A program made the translations under genes and the position numbers. A stretch of 13,418 nt of DNA from Lewinellaceae bacterium (GTDB lineage: Bacteria; Bacteroidota; Bacteroidia; Chitinophagales; Saprospiraceae). Below, piece by piece: positions 1-6,410 of this stretch. The notes under the pieces were generated by a model that was given only the letters and a program-made list of their open reading frames with translations, was not told the DNA's origin and did not search any database. The stretch lies in assembly GCA_020636315.1 (NCBI GenBank), contig JACJYA010000034.1, positions 1 through 13,418 of the forward strand, given 5' to 3'. Positions within the stretch are counted from its first letter, which is position 1; every line of letters begins with the position of its first letter.

Positions 1-43
1 GATTTCCCACTTCCGACTTCAAATGGGGCACGTCCAAAGTCCA

Positions 44-72
44 GAAAGGTGGAAAGGTGGAAAGGTGGAAAG
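44..72 (-). repeat. Octamer array GAAAGGTG, 3.6 copies
   Basis: Three perfect consecutive copies of GAAAGGTG (44-51, 52-59, 60-67) plus GAAAG. The complement, CTTTCCAC, belongs to the same octamer family as the other arrays in this window. This array is in the GTG orientation and faces the CAC-oriented array at 138-180 across a 65-nt spacer. No gene covers positions 1-176. Apart from the two arrays and the motif ATGAACAGTC (104-113), I see nothing else there. Confidence 0.9.
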
Positions 73-137
73 TACGGGGATGGGGTGCGATTCGGGACTT
101 TTAATGAACAGTCTCGACCGGACAGACGGGCCACCCT

Positions 138-180
138 TACACTTTTACACATTTACACTTTTCCACTCATACACATTTAC
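138..180 (+). repeat. Octamer array TACACTTT, 5 copies
   Basis: An exact 8-bp period: TACACTTT (138-145), TACACATT (146-153), TACACTTT (154-161), TCCACTCA (162-169), TACACATT (170-177), then TAC. The array runs directly into the TAA stop of the minus-strand DUF368 gene (complement of 177-179). Positions 131-199 on the plus strand contain no G, so the base skew continues into the 3' end of the coding region. Confidence 0.9.
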
Positions 181-1154
181 CCCTCCTCCCCCCCCATCCG
201 CTCCAGCACAAAAACCAGAGCAAGGCCGAGAGCCATGGCCAGCAGCGCCCCTGGCAGATGAGCCTGGCCAACCTCCAACGCATACTGGCCCGGAGTGAGG
301 TTTACTTCTTTGATGACCTTTTCGACGGCCATTCCGTTTTGAATATCTATCAGCTGGCCTGATTCGGTAAGGCCCAGCACCGCTTTCCGCCAGGGCCAGA
401 TCTTATTCAGAGACCCCAGCATGAAGCCGGTGAGGGTGGCCAGGGTCGGGTTGTGATAGTTTTTGAATGTCCAGGACAAAACGCGGGAAAAGGTACCCAG
501 GCCAATAACGCATCCAAGGCCGAAAACGCCCAGCATCAGCAGGTTTCCCGATTCCGGAGATTTCAGCGTTTCTTTTACGGTAGGGATAATAATGGTGTAC
601 ATCCCCATCAGCAGCAGCATGAAACTACCGGATATGCCGGGAAGGATCAGGGCCGAAATGGCAATCAGGCCGGCGATGAAAACAGCGCCCAGAGCCGTGC
701 TTCCTTCTGCAGGGGTGGCAATAGTGATCAGATAGGCCAGCAGGGTGCCGGCTACCAGGGCGATGACTTCCGCAATGGCCCAGCGCTCGACCTGCCGGCC
801 AATATAAACTGCCGAAGCAATGATGAGGCCGAAGAAGAACGCCCACAAATGGATAGGGTAATTTTCCAGTAAATGGGTGATGAAGAAAACACCAAAGACC
901 ACTCCCGTTGCCATTCCGGTAAGCAAGGACACCAGAAAAGTACCGTTGGCCTTTCTCCAGGCAGCGCCCGGCCCCTCCCGGCGAAGGCTCACCCATACCT
1001 CCGGCCCCAGGATATTCTTTATCGTTTCGAGCAGGGTCTCATAAATTCCTGTAATAAAAGCAATAGTACCACCGGAAACTCCCGGAATGACTTCTGCGAT
1101 GCCCATTGCCATCCCTTTAAGGGCCAGGGCCATTTTTCCACTCCATTTTTTCAT
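177..1154 (-). CDS. popT: DUF368 membrane protein, probable undecaprenyl-phosphate translocase (PopT family)
   Basis: A 325-residue polytopic inner-membrane protein. The DUF368 hallmark is clear near the N-terminus (EVIPGVSGGT, residues 21-30, followed by IAFITGIYE). A second copy occurs in the other half (ILPGISGS, about 170-177, followed by FMLLLMGMY). This is the two-fold internal repeat typical of the family, and about eight hydrophobic segments are visible. Members studied in Vibrio cholerae (PopT) return the lipid carrier undecaprenyl phosphate to the cytoplasmic face for reuse in peptidoglycan and surface-glycan synthesis; that role here is by family transfer. The start codon is ATG, 7 nt from the Bacteroidota-type -7 box CAAAGCTA (1160-1167), so the message would be nearly leaderless. 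Length is normal and nothing looks broken. It is separated from the caspase gene by 300 bp of repeats, which argues against one operon. Confidence 0.88.
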   Translation of the reverse strand: MKKWSGKMALALKGMAMGIAEVIPGVSGGTIAFITGIYETLLETIKNILGPEVWVSLRREGPGAAWRKANGTFLVSLLTGMATGVVFGVFFITHLLENYPIHLWAFFFGLIIASAVYIGRQVERWAIAEVIALVAGTLLAYLITIATPAEGSTALGAVFIAGLIAISALILPGISGSFMLLLMGMYTIIIPTVKETLKSPESGNLLMLGVFGLGCVIGLGTFSRVLSWTFKNYHNPTLATLTGFMLGSLNKIWPWRKAVLGLTESGQLIDIQNGMAVEKVIKEVNLTPGQYALEVGQAHLPGALLAMALGLALVFVLERMGGEEG

Positions 1155-1159
1155 GGGCG

Positions 1160-1167
1160 CAAAGCTA
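1160..1167 (-). promoter_or_regulatory. Bacteroidota -7 box for the DUF368 gene
   Basis: On the minus strand this reads TAGCTTTG, a full match to the Bacteroidota -7 consensus TAnnTTTG. No good -33 TTTG is seen at the usual distance. It ends 6 nt before the ATG, so initiation a few bases downstream would give a leaderless or nearly leaderless mRNA. Confidence 0.45.
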
Positions 1168-1226
1168 ACAAAATGTGAAAGTTAAAGGGGGTAACGAACG
1201 TTTGAAAATTCTGCCATTGTTTTGAT

Positions 1227-1266
1227 GTGGAAAAGTGTAAAAGTGCTTATGTGTAAAGGTGTAAGA
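1227..1266 (-). repeat. Octamer array GTGTAAAA, 5 copies
   Basis: Units in exact 8-bp phase: GTGGAAAA (1227-1234), GTGTAAAA (1235-1242), GTGCTTAT (1243-1250), GTGTAAAG (1251-1258), GTGTAAGA (1259-1266). It is the complement orientation of the arrays at 138-180 and 1390-1469. Its first 20 nt are perfectly complementary to 1391-1410. It lies in the 300-bp gap (1155-1454) between the DUF368 and caspase genes, which holds no credible gene. Confidence 0.9.
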
Positions 1267-1308
1267 GAAAAAAAGGCATTGTGGCCCCCGGCACTGGGAC
1301 TGTTCATA

Positions 1309-1330
1309 GTTTCTGGTTCCTGAGTTTCTA
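1309..1330. repeat. Short GTTTCTG-type tandem repeat
   Basis: GTTTCTG, GTTCCTG, then AGTTTCTAG: imperfect 7-bp units. They resemble the cleaner GGTTTCT array at 13311-13348, so two dispersed copies of a second short-repeat family appear to be present. Confidence 0.55.
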
Positions 1331-1389
1331 GTTGCACTGGAAACCAACGGGTTATCGTTCTGCGGACACACTTATTTGAACTATCCCCC

Positions 1390-1469
1390 GGCACTTTTAC
1401 ACTTTTCCACCTTTACACTTTTCCACATATACACCTTTACACTTTTACACCTTTTCACTCCTTCACACA
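1390..1469 (+). repeat. Octamer array T(A/C)CAC(T/C)TT, 10 copies
   Basis: Ten units in unbroken 8-bp phase, from GGCACTTT at 1390 through TACACTTT (1398, 1414, 1438), TCCACCTT (1406), TCCACATA (1422), TACACCTT (1430, 1446), TTCACTCC (1454) and TTCACACA (1462). The last two units overlap the stop codon (complement of 1455-1457) and the final four codons of the caspase gene. Positions 1392-1471 on the plus strand contain no G at all. Confidence 0.92.
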
Positions 1470-3872
1470 CCGGCAGGAAAAGTGCTTATCCTTACTCTCC
1501 GTCAACCTGGAAAGCTTCCCTTCTTCAGCATTGAAGATATAAACGAGCACCTCCCCGGTGCTTCTGTCCCGAAGGTCAGTCCAGTAATATCCTGCGGTTC
1601 CGATTTCTGAGAAAGCGCTTCCGTTGTATTGCCCTCCCAGAGAAGCCTTAAAGCCGGAACTACCACCCGTAATCAGTTTTTTATAAGCACCTTCCCCTGC
1701 TCCGTTGGCATTGTTCTTGGTATAGGAATACGCCTTCCCAAAAGCACTGGCCATATTCCACCATTCCCGGTCGGTGGGGAGGCGCCACCCGCTTGGACAA
1801 GCTTTTTGGGCTTCTTCCCAGGTGTACAACCTTCCGGTTTCCCCACAGATGGAATCGTTGCGGTTGTAGCAAAGGCCCAGGCCGGATAAATTCAGGTTTT
1901 GGGCCATCCACAAATTACCATCCAGGGTAACCGTCCGGTAATAACTGGAGTCGCGGGTATCCACTACAAACCGCGTAAGCGCTTCATTGGCCTCTTTTGT
2001 AAATTTGCCGTCGGGATACTCCTTGAGGTATTTTTTATACAACCTGCCCCGGTCGGCTGCTTTGATCTGCTCCCACAGGCCTTGTTCCGCCTGTTCCTTG
2101 ATCGCAATATTCTTCCTGGCCTCTTCGGTGAATTTGCCATTGGGATAGGCCCCCAGATAAGCCTGATAGGCAGGCACCGTATTCTTGCTCAGCGCCTGCT
2201 CATAATCCTGCCGTTCTTTCTGGCCCGCGGTAGAGAGGGCTCCCAGGCGGTTCCCCCCCCGGTCGATGTTAAAAGTTTGCCCTTTTTGCTGTACCCTGGC
2301 AATCCCTTTATCGTCAAACTGAGAAGCCTTATCGTAATCAATGGGAATGACGGGGCTTCCCAGTTTGTTGATCCAGCCGTATTTGCTGTCCTTTTTCACC
2401 AACGCCATCTCCTTGACAAAAGGATGGACTTCCTCGAACTGAGGCAGTATGATCGACTTGGTCATGGAGTTGTAAAACCCCCAGTATTTTCCTTTCTGAA
2501 TGGCCCAGTAATCTCCGTACTCTTCCGATTTGAGCACCCGGTCATAGCTGAGTTTATCCGCTTTTTTGGTACCGTTGAGCACCCAGGAAAATATAGCGGC
2601 AAGAATGGCAATGGCCAACAGGACACCTCCGATCAGATAACCTCTGGGAATGCGTATGGTGTCGCCAGTATCCGGAGCAGGAGCGACTCCGGCAACGACG
2701 GGAATTTCCCCACTGCGAAGCGCCTCGATGTTATGGTTAGCGGCTTCTATGTACCGGCCTTCAGGAAATTTTTTCAGATAACTCTGATAACCATAGACCT
2801 CGTTCACCCGTTGGGCCTCTGCCCACTCCTGTTCTTCTTTAATGGTTTTTATTCGGGAGTTGGCCTCGATGTCGTGCAACCCCTTGGGAAATTGTTCGAG
2901 GTAAGCCTGATACGCCACAACGGAATCTTTTTCTCTGGCGATAGCCCAGGCTGCTTCATCGTTGAGTTCCAGTAATTTTTCCTTTGCCTCACGCACGAAT
3001 TTGCCCTCCGGATAAAGCGCCACGTAGTTCTCAAAACCACTTATGGAATTCTCAGCTTCTGCCGCAGCCCAGTCGCGGGCATCATCGTACTTCAGGCGAA
3101 ATACGAATTGTCCTCCCTCATGTCCGGCATCGAAAAGCGGATTGCCTTCCGGCAACTGCCGGTAGTGGGAACGGGTCTGCATAATGACCTCATTGATCAA
3201 CCTTCCCACATTCAGCTCCGAAGAACTGGCCTGCTTCAGTTCCTGCAGGATGCTCTGGGCAAAGGGGCTGTTCTCTCCCGGCTTGCCGTCGAACACTTCC
3301 TCATCGTGGCGGCCGGAACAGAGGGCCCAGCGGGATTGGCGGCTATCCAGATCGTCCATGGCCTCATTGGTGCTGCGCATCTTGCCCTCCACGAACAGGG
3401 AACCGGAAAAGCAGGAGTCCGAGATCAGGAAGGTATGGAAGGCAGGAATGTCTTCAATATATCCTTTGACCTGGGCATTGGGGATATAATCGGCAGGAGA
3501 CCCCGGCCCGGCATCCACCGGTATCCAGAAGCCTTTGCCGGTCTTCTCGTTGAGGTGTCCGTGGCCGGAATAATAAATAACCAGGTCATTCTCTTTGTCC
3601 AGGCCGTTGACCATTGCTTCCAATGCATTGATGATCCCCTCCCTCGTAGCTTCTTCATCGAAAAGAAGCCGGATATTATCGGGGTCAAACTGATATTGCT
3701 CCTTAAGAAGGCCGGCGATGTCTCTGACGTCTTTAACCGCATTGGCCAGCCTGGGAAAATGTTTGTATTGGTCGATGCCAATCCCCAGGAAATGAGCTTT
3801 CCTGACTTTTCGGATGTGAGAGGCCACTTCATTGAGGCTGATACCTCTCTTTTTGCCGCTTTCTTCTGCCAT
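1455..3872 (-). CDS. Membrane-anchored caspase-like protease with WG repeats and C-terminal FISUMP domain
   Basis: An 805-residue multidomain protein. Residues about 25-260 form a caspase-like (peptidase C14) domain, with catalytic His104 in YYSGHGH and Cys154 in SDSCFSG. Residues 280-385 carry three short helical repeats of the form Y-x-x-Y-L-x-x-F/Y-P-x-G-K/R-x3-E-A. One hydrophobic helix spans about 411-431. Degenerate WG repeats follow (about 454-545, for example KGKYWGFYN), then two more YP-x-G repeats (567-630). A FISUMP/Fib_succ_major domain closes the protein (about 636-805; WRLPTDREWW, CRCVKE), with cysteines 668, 676, 692, 800 and 802. There is no signal peptide. I infer a cytoplasmic protease end and an extracytoplasmic, possibly disulfide-bonded sensor end. 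Caspase homologues of this kind usually prefer basic residues before the cleaved bond; the substrate here is unknown. It is preceded by its own -7 box, and the stop codon lies inside an octamer array. Domain calls are firm; topology and role are inference. Confidence 0.85.
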   Translation of the reverse strand: MAEESGKKRGISLNEVASHIRKVRKAHFLGIGIDQYKHFPRLANAVKDVRDIAGLLKEQYQFDPDNIRLLFDEEATREGIINALEAMVNGLDKENDLVIYYSGHGHLNEKTGKGFWIPVDAGPGSPADYIPNAQVKGYIEDIPAFHTFLISDSCFSGSLFVEGKMRSTNEAMDDLDSRQSRWALCSGRHDEEVFDGKPGENSPFAQSILQELKQASSSELNVGRLINEVIMQTRSHYRQLPEGNPLFDAGHEGGQFVFRLKYDDARDWAAAEAENSISGFENYVALYPEGKFVREAKEKLLELNDEAAWAIAREKDSVVAYQAYLEQFPKGLHDIEANSRIKTIKEEQEWAEAQRVNEVYGYQSYLKKFPEGRYIEAANHNIEALRSGEIPVVAGVAPAPDTGDTIRIPRGYLIGGVLLAIAILAAIFSWVLNGTKKADKLSYDRVLKSEEYGDYWAIQKGKYWGFYNSMTKSIILPQFEEVHPFVKEMALVKKDSKYGWINKLGSPVIPIDYDKASQFDDKGIARVQQKGQTFNIDRGGNRLGALSTAGQKERQDYEQALSKNTVPAYQAYLGAYPNGKFTEEARKNIAIKEQAEQGLWEQIKAADRGRLYKKYLKEYPDGKFTKEANEALTRFVVDTRDSSYYRTVTLDGNLWMAQNLNLSGLGLCYNRNDSICGETGRLYTWEEAQKACPSGWRLPTDREWWNMASAFGKAYSYTKNNANGAGEGAYKKLITGGSSGFKASLGGQYNGSAFSEIGTAGYYWTDLRDRSTGEVLVYIFNAEEGKLSRLTESKDKHFSCRCVKE

Positions 3873-3901
3873 GATATTGGGTTTGGGCGAACTTTTCCTC
3901 T

Positions 3902-3909
3902 CAAATCTA
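3902..3909 (-). promoter_or_regulatory. Bacteroidota -7 box for the caspase gene
   Basis: On the minus strand this reads TAGATTTG, a full match to TAnnTTTG, about 29 nt upstream of the ATG. A T-rich tract lies further upstream, without a clear TTTG at -33. The 154-bp gap to the preceding gene supports an independent promoter. Confidence 0.5.
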
Positions 3910-4026
3910 ATGAAAAAAGGGATCGAAAAAAAACCCGCCCGTTCATTTACCTAAACGCAGGAAGGTTACCCCGGGTTACAAAGTGAGGCCTGAATCGAGG
4001 AAAACCAGGGTGTTCAGACTGACTGC

Positions 4027-5268
4027 TCATTCATTTTCATGGGGCCGGCCTTTCGCCTCTCCTCCCTGTGCCTGCTGCCCGAGGCCTTCCCACTCCCGGC
4101 GCTCCACCACAGTGGGCTCATACCGCTCAAAAGCGGGTAAAACCGGCTGGCCGGCATCCACCCAGGCAGTGTACCAACTGCTGCCAATGGCGTGAACGGA
4201 TGCCCTCATGCGCGCTTCCACCATTCCGGAAAGCCGCCGGTGATAAGCAGCGGCGTACTCCGTACATTGAATGCGGATGGTTCGGCCAAGGCGTTCTTCA
4301 TAACAGAATTGCTTGTCTTCGGGATAGGTTTCACTGAGCTCCCGCTCAATGATTAAAACGCTATCCAGTAGCCGGTGGCTGTCCAGGACGGCCTTCCAGA
4401 AAAAGGCCGCGGGGTCACTGATGTACTCTGCCCTGCCGACGAAAAAATCGTATTGCTCATCGGCAAACAGCTCGGGAATGCGGCTCTCCCAGAACGCATG
4501 GATACCCACCTGGCCGGTGAGCTGGCCGTTATAATTCTCAGTGGTATGTAAAGGAACGTGGGCATCGCCGATGTAATGGCCCATCTCGGCCGCCAGCCGC
4601 AGGATGCGCCCCTGGTCTTTCTGCCGGAAGGCTTCCGTCAGCCGGTATTGCATCTGAAGCAGGTGATAAGGGACTATGCCATACTCCGAAAAATGATCGA
4701 CGGCGTAGGCGGAGCGGCAGTCCAGGCTTCCGGGTTCCAGGCCGAACAGAGCGCCGAGCGCATCGCAATCTACGGCCCAGTTGTCTTCGTAGTATTGTGG
4801 TTTAATGTGTTGTTCGAAGAATTCCCGGTAGGCTGAAGCATAAGGCGCAGACAACTTATTCCCCTGGTAGTCCAGCGTAATGAACACCTGCTTGTTGACA
4901 GTATCCCGCCGGAGCCGGAGGGTATCCCCACTTGAGGGCAACACGCCCACTTCAGTGAATTTCATCAGCGCCTCCGTCCACTCACGGGGCACCTCAGGGA
5001 ATGGATACACCCCCCAGTGGTCAATATCAATGTAATGCCGGACGGCCTCATGCCGGGTGGCATACCGGCGTTTATCGGGGTCAACGGCATGCTCCGTTAT
5101 GAATTCGATGTTCTTTTTAAAAAAACCGATCATTTCCGGGGGCAGGGTAAAGGCCGCCATCCTGTTGATCCGCCGGTGGCCAAAGAACCCCCAGCGCTCC
5201 GGAATAGTCACGCTCAGCAGCAACAGAACAGCCAGAATGGAACAGGAGAACAGAACCGCTTTTTTCAT
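4027..5268 (-). CDS. Exported zinc-dependent phospholipase C / S1-P1 nuclease-like enzyme
   Basis: 413 residues from the ATG at 5268. A GTG three codons earlier (5277) is possible, but the ATG gives a compact signal peptide (MKKAVLFSC then a hydrophobic stretch) and follows GAGGA on the minus strand. The zinc-site pattern of the S1/P1 nuclease and phospholipase C fold is present with correct spacing. Trp26 and His31 (WGFFGH) match W1/H6 of P1 nuclease. Asp63 (or 65) and His78 follow. His231, Asp235 and His241 (GHYIGDAHVPLH) have the +4/+10 spacing of P1 residues 116/120/126. His257 and Glu261 (GIHAFWE) match 149/153, with Glu replacing the usual Asp. It would cleave phosphodiester bonds in the periplasm or outside; phospholipid versus nucleic-acid substrate cannot be decided. 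It starts 13 nt after the DUF4340 stop, at the end of the gld operon. Confidence 0.75.
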   Translation of the reverse strand: MKKAVLFSCSILAVLLLLSVTIPERWGFFGHRRINRMAAFTLPPEMIGFFKKNIEFITEHAVDPDKRRYATRHEAVRHYIDIDHWGVYPFPEVPREWTEALMKFTEVGVLPSSGDTLRLRRDTVNKQVFITLDYQGNKLSAPYASAYREFFEQHIKPQYYEDNWAVDCDALGALFGLEPGSLDCRSAYAVDHFSEYGIVPYHLLQMQYRLTEAFRQKDQGRILRLAAEMGHYIGDAHVPLHTTENYNGQLTGQVGIHAFWESRIPELFADEQYDFFVGRAEYISDPAAFFWKAVLDSHRLLDSVLIIERELSETYPEDKQFCYEERLGRTIRIQCTEYAAAYHRRLSGMVEARMRASVHAIGSSWYTAWVDAGQPVLPAFERYEPTVVERREWEGLGQQAQGGEAKGRPHENE

Positions 5269-5281
5269 TTTCCTCACGACA

Positions 5282-6316
5282 TCAGTTCAACAAATCGTTT
5301 TTCTCAAAAAAGGAGCCGTATCCCCAGAACAATTTTTCCAGCACAAGGTGCTGGGCAAGCAGGAAATCCTTCCCGTTGAGGTCGGCGAAATAGCGCTCGA
5401 TCTCACTGCTGTAAATGACGTAATCTCCGGATTTGGCATCCTGGGCAATGACATTTTCCGGAATAATAGGATGAAGCTTAACCTGGGTGGTATCTCCCTG
5501 CTTATTGATCAGGGTGATAATGCTGAACGGCACCAGTTGTGAGATGGAGTCCCTGCCGTCGTAATTATTGCGAAAAGCCTCTGCCCCCACGCTTTCAAAA
5601 TTGACCAGGAAGGCCTCTGCGCTCCCCTTCCGGAAGGGGCGGCGGATCCTGGGGGTTATATCGTAAAACGGGCGCACCTCATAACCATCGGGCGTATCTT
5701 CCAGGATAAACGACTGGTTGCGCTGTTTGGGGTACTCGATGGAGACCGATTGAATGTTATCCACCTCCTCGGAGAAAAGAGTTTTGTCCCGCCATTCATC
5801 ACCGTAACGGCGGAAACGAACACTCAGGTTACCCTCCCAGGCCGGAAGGTGGGCCACATAAGGCTGCTCGGCGCCTTCCATGATCATATAAGTTCCCCGC
5901 TCATCCGAAGTGGAACCGCCCACGTAATAGGCTTTGAGGAGCCCTCCGTCTTTATCGTACAATTCCACCTTCATGCCCTCAGTAGCCAGGGACTCCACCA
6001 TCGACTCTACAGCTGCCTGCGGGGGCTTGTACTTGATCTGCACCCGGGCGATGGCATCGAGCAGCGGTTTCATCACCGAAGGCCGGGCCTTGTATTGGCC
6101 ATTGTAAAGCCAGTATCCGTCCCGGCGTTCCAGAGTCGTACGCTCTCCTCGCCGGTCGGCAATAAATATCTTATATACCTGGTTGATGTCCTCAACTGCA
6201 AAGGCCCGGTCGGCGCCGGCCAGTGTGGTTTTCTCATCTTCTCCCTGGCTGAAGTACCAGAATACCCCCCCACCCAGGAGCAGAAAGGCTATCAAAAGTA
6301 TTAGTGTCCGGTTCAT
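5282..6316 (-). CDS. DUF4340 domain membrane-anchored protein, accessory to the GldFG transporter
   Basis: 344 residues. The N-terminal hydrophobic helix (residues about 4-22, ending VFWYFSQGE) is an uncleaved anchor or signal, and the rest is extracytoplasmic. The body has the look of DUF4340: repeated beta-rich segments such as VYKIFIADRRGE with ERRDGYWLYNGQYKA, and YVGGSTSDERGTYMI. Members commonly lie directly downstream of GldG-like auxiliary proteins of ABC-2 transporters, as here. The molecular function of the family is not established; I infer a scaffold or substrate-handling role beside GldG. The gap to gldG is 94 bp and holds an AGCAATCC repeat. The reading frame is complete. Confidence 0.75.
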   Translation of the reverse strand: MNRTLILLIAFLLLGGGVFWYFSQGEDEKTTLAGADRAFAVEDINQVYKIFIADRRGERTTLERRDGYWLYNGQYKARPSVMKPLLDAIARVQIKYKPPQAAVESMVESLATEGMKVELYDKDGGLLKAYYVGGSTSDERGTYMIMEGAEQPYVAHLPAWEGNLSVRFRRYGDEWRDKTLFSEEVDNIQSVSIEYPKQRNQSFILEDTPDGYEVRPFYDITPRIRRPFRKGSAEAFLVNFESVGAEAFRNNYDGRDSISQLVPFSIITLINKQGDTTQVKLHPIIPENVIAQDAKSGDYVIYSSEIERYFADLNGKDFLLAQHLVLEKLFWGYGSFFEKNDLLN

Positions 6317-6386
6317 CTTTTGTCTTTTCTTTTAGTTTTCAAACTTCATTTAAACCCCTCAACATCAACAATATAACAATCTATCC

Positions 6387-6402
6387 AGCAATCCAGCAAT
6401 CC
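6387..6402 (+). repeat. AGCAATCC tandem octamer, two copies
   Basis: Two perfect copies, 6387-6394 and 6395-6402, preceded by a partial copy (CTATCC). The repeat sits just downstream of the gldG stop codon (6411-6413). The sequence differs from the TACACTTT family, but the 8-bp period and the position after a minus-strand stop are the same. Confidence 0.6.
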
Positions 6403-6410
6403 ACCTCCCC

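Noticed and set aside
23..298. Short plus-strand open frames over the left repeat region
   Set aside because: They translate octamer repeats and the antisense of the DUF368 3' end into low-complexity sequence.
44..1469. Arrays as a CRISPR locus
   Set aside because: Units are 8 bp with no unique spacers between them, and no cas gene is present.
1455..1965. FISUMP end as the variable region of a diversity-generating retroelement
   Set aside because: A lectin-like fold made this worth checking, but there is no reverse transcriptase or template repeat in the window and no obvious hypervariable codon pattern.
1899..2975. A 358-codon open frame on the plus strand, antisense to the caspase gene
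   Set aside because: It lies fully inside a gene with clear domains on the other strand. Its translation shows no recognisable family and is a shadow of the minus-strand codons.
3108..3986. A 292-codon plus-strand open frame over the caspase N-terminus
   Set aside because: It is the antisense shadow of the conserved protease domain; no domain or start context supports it.
3873..4026. Intrinsic terminator after the zinc enzyme, based on the T8 run (complement of the A-run at 3925-3932)
   Set aside because: The G-rich stretch before the T-run on the minus strand has no complementary partner upstream, so no stem forms.
5269..5277. GTG at 5277 as the start of the zinc enzyme
   Set aside because: It would only add three residues (MRK). 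The ATG at 5268 gives a standard signal peptide, though the GTG cannot be excluded.
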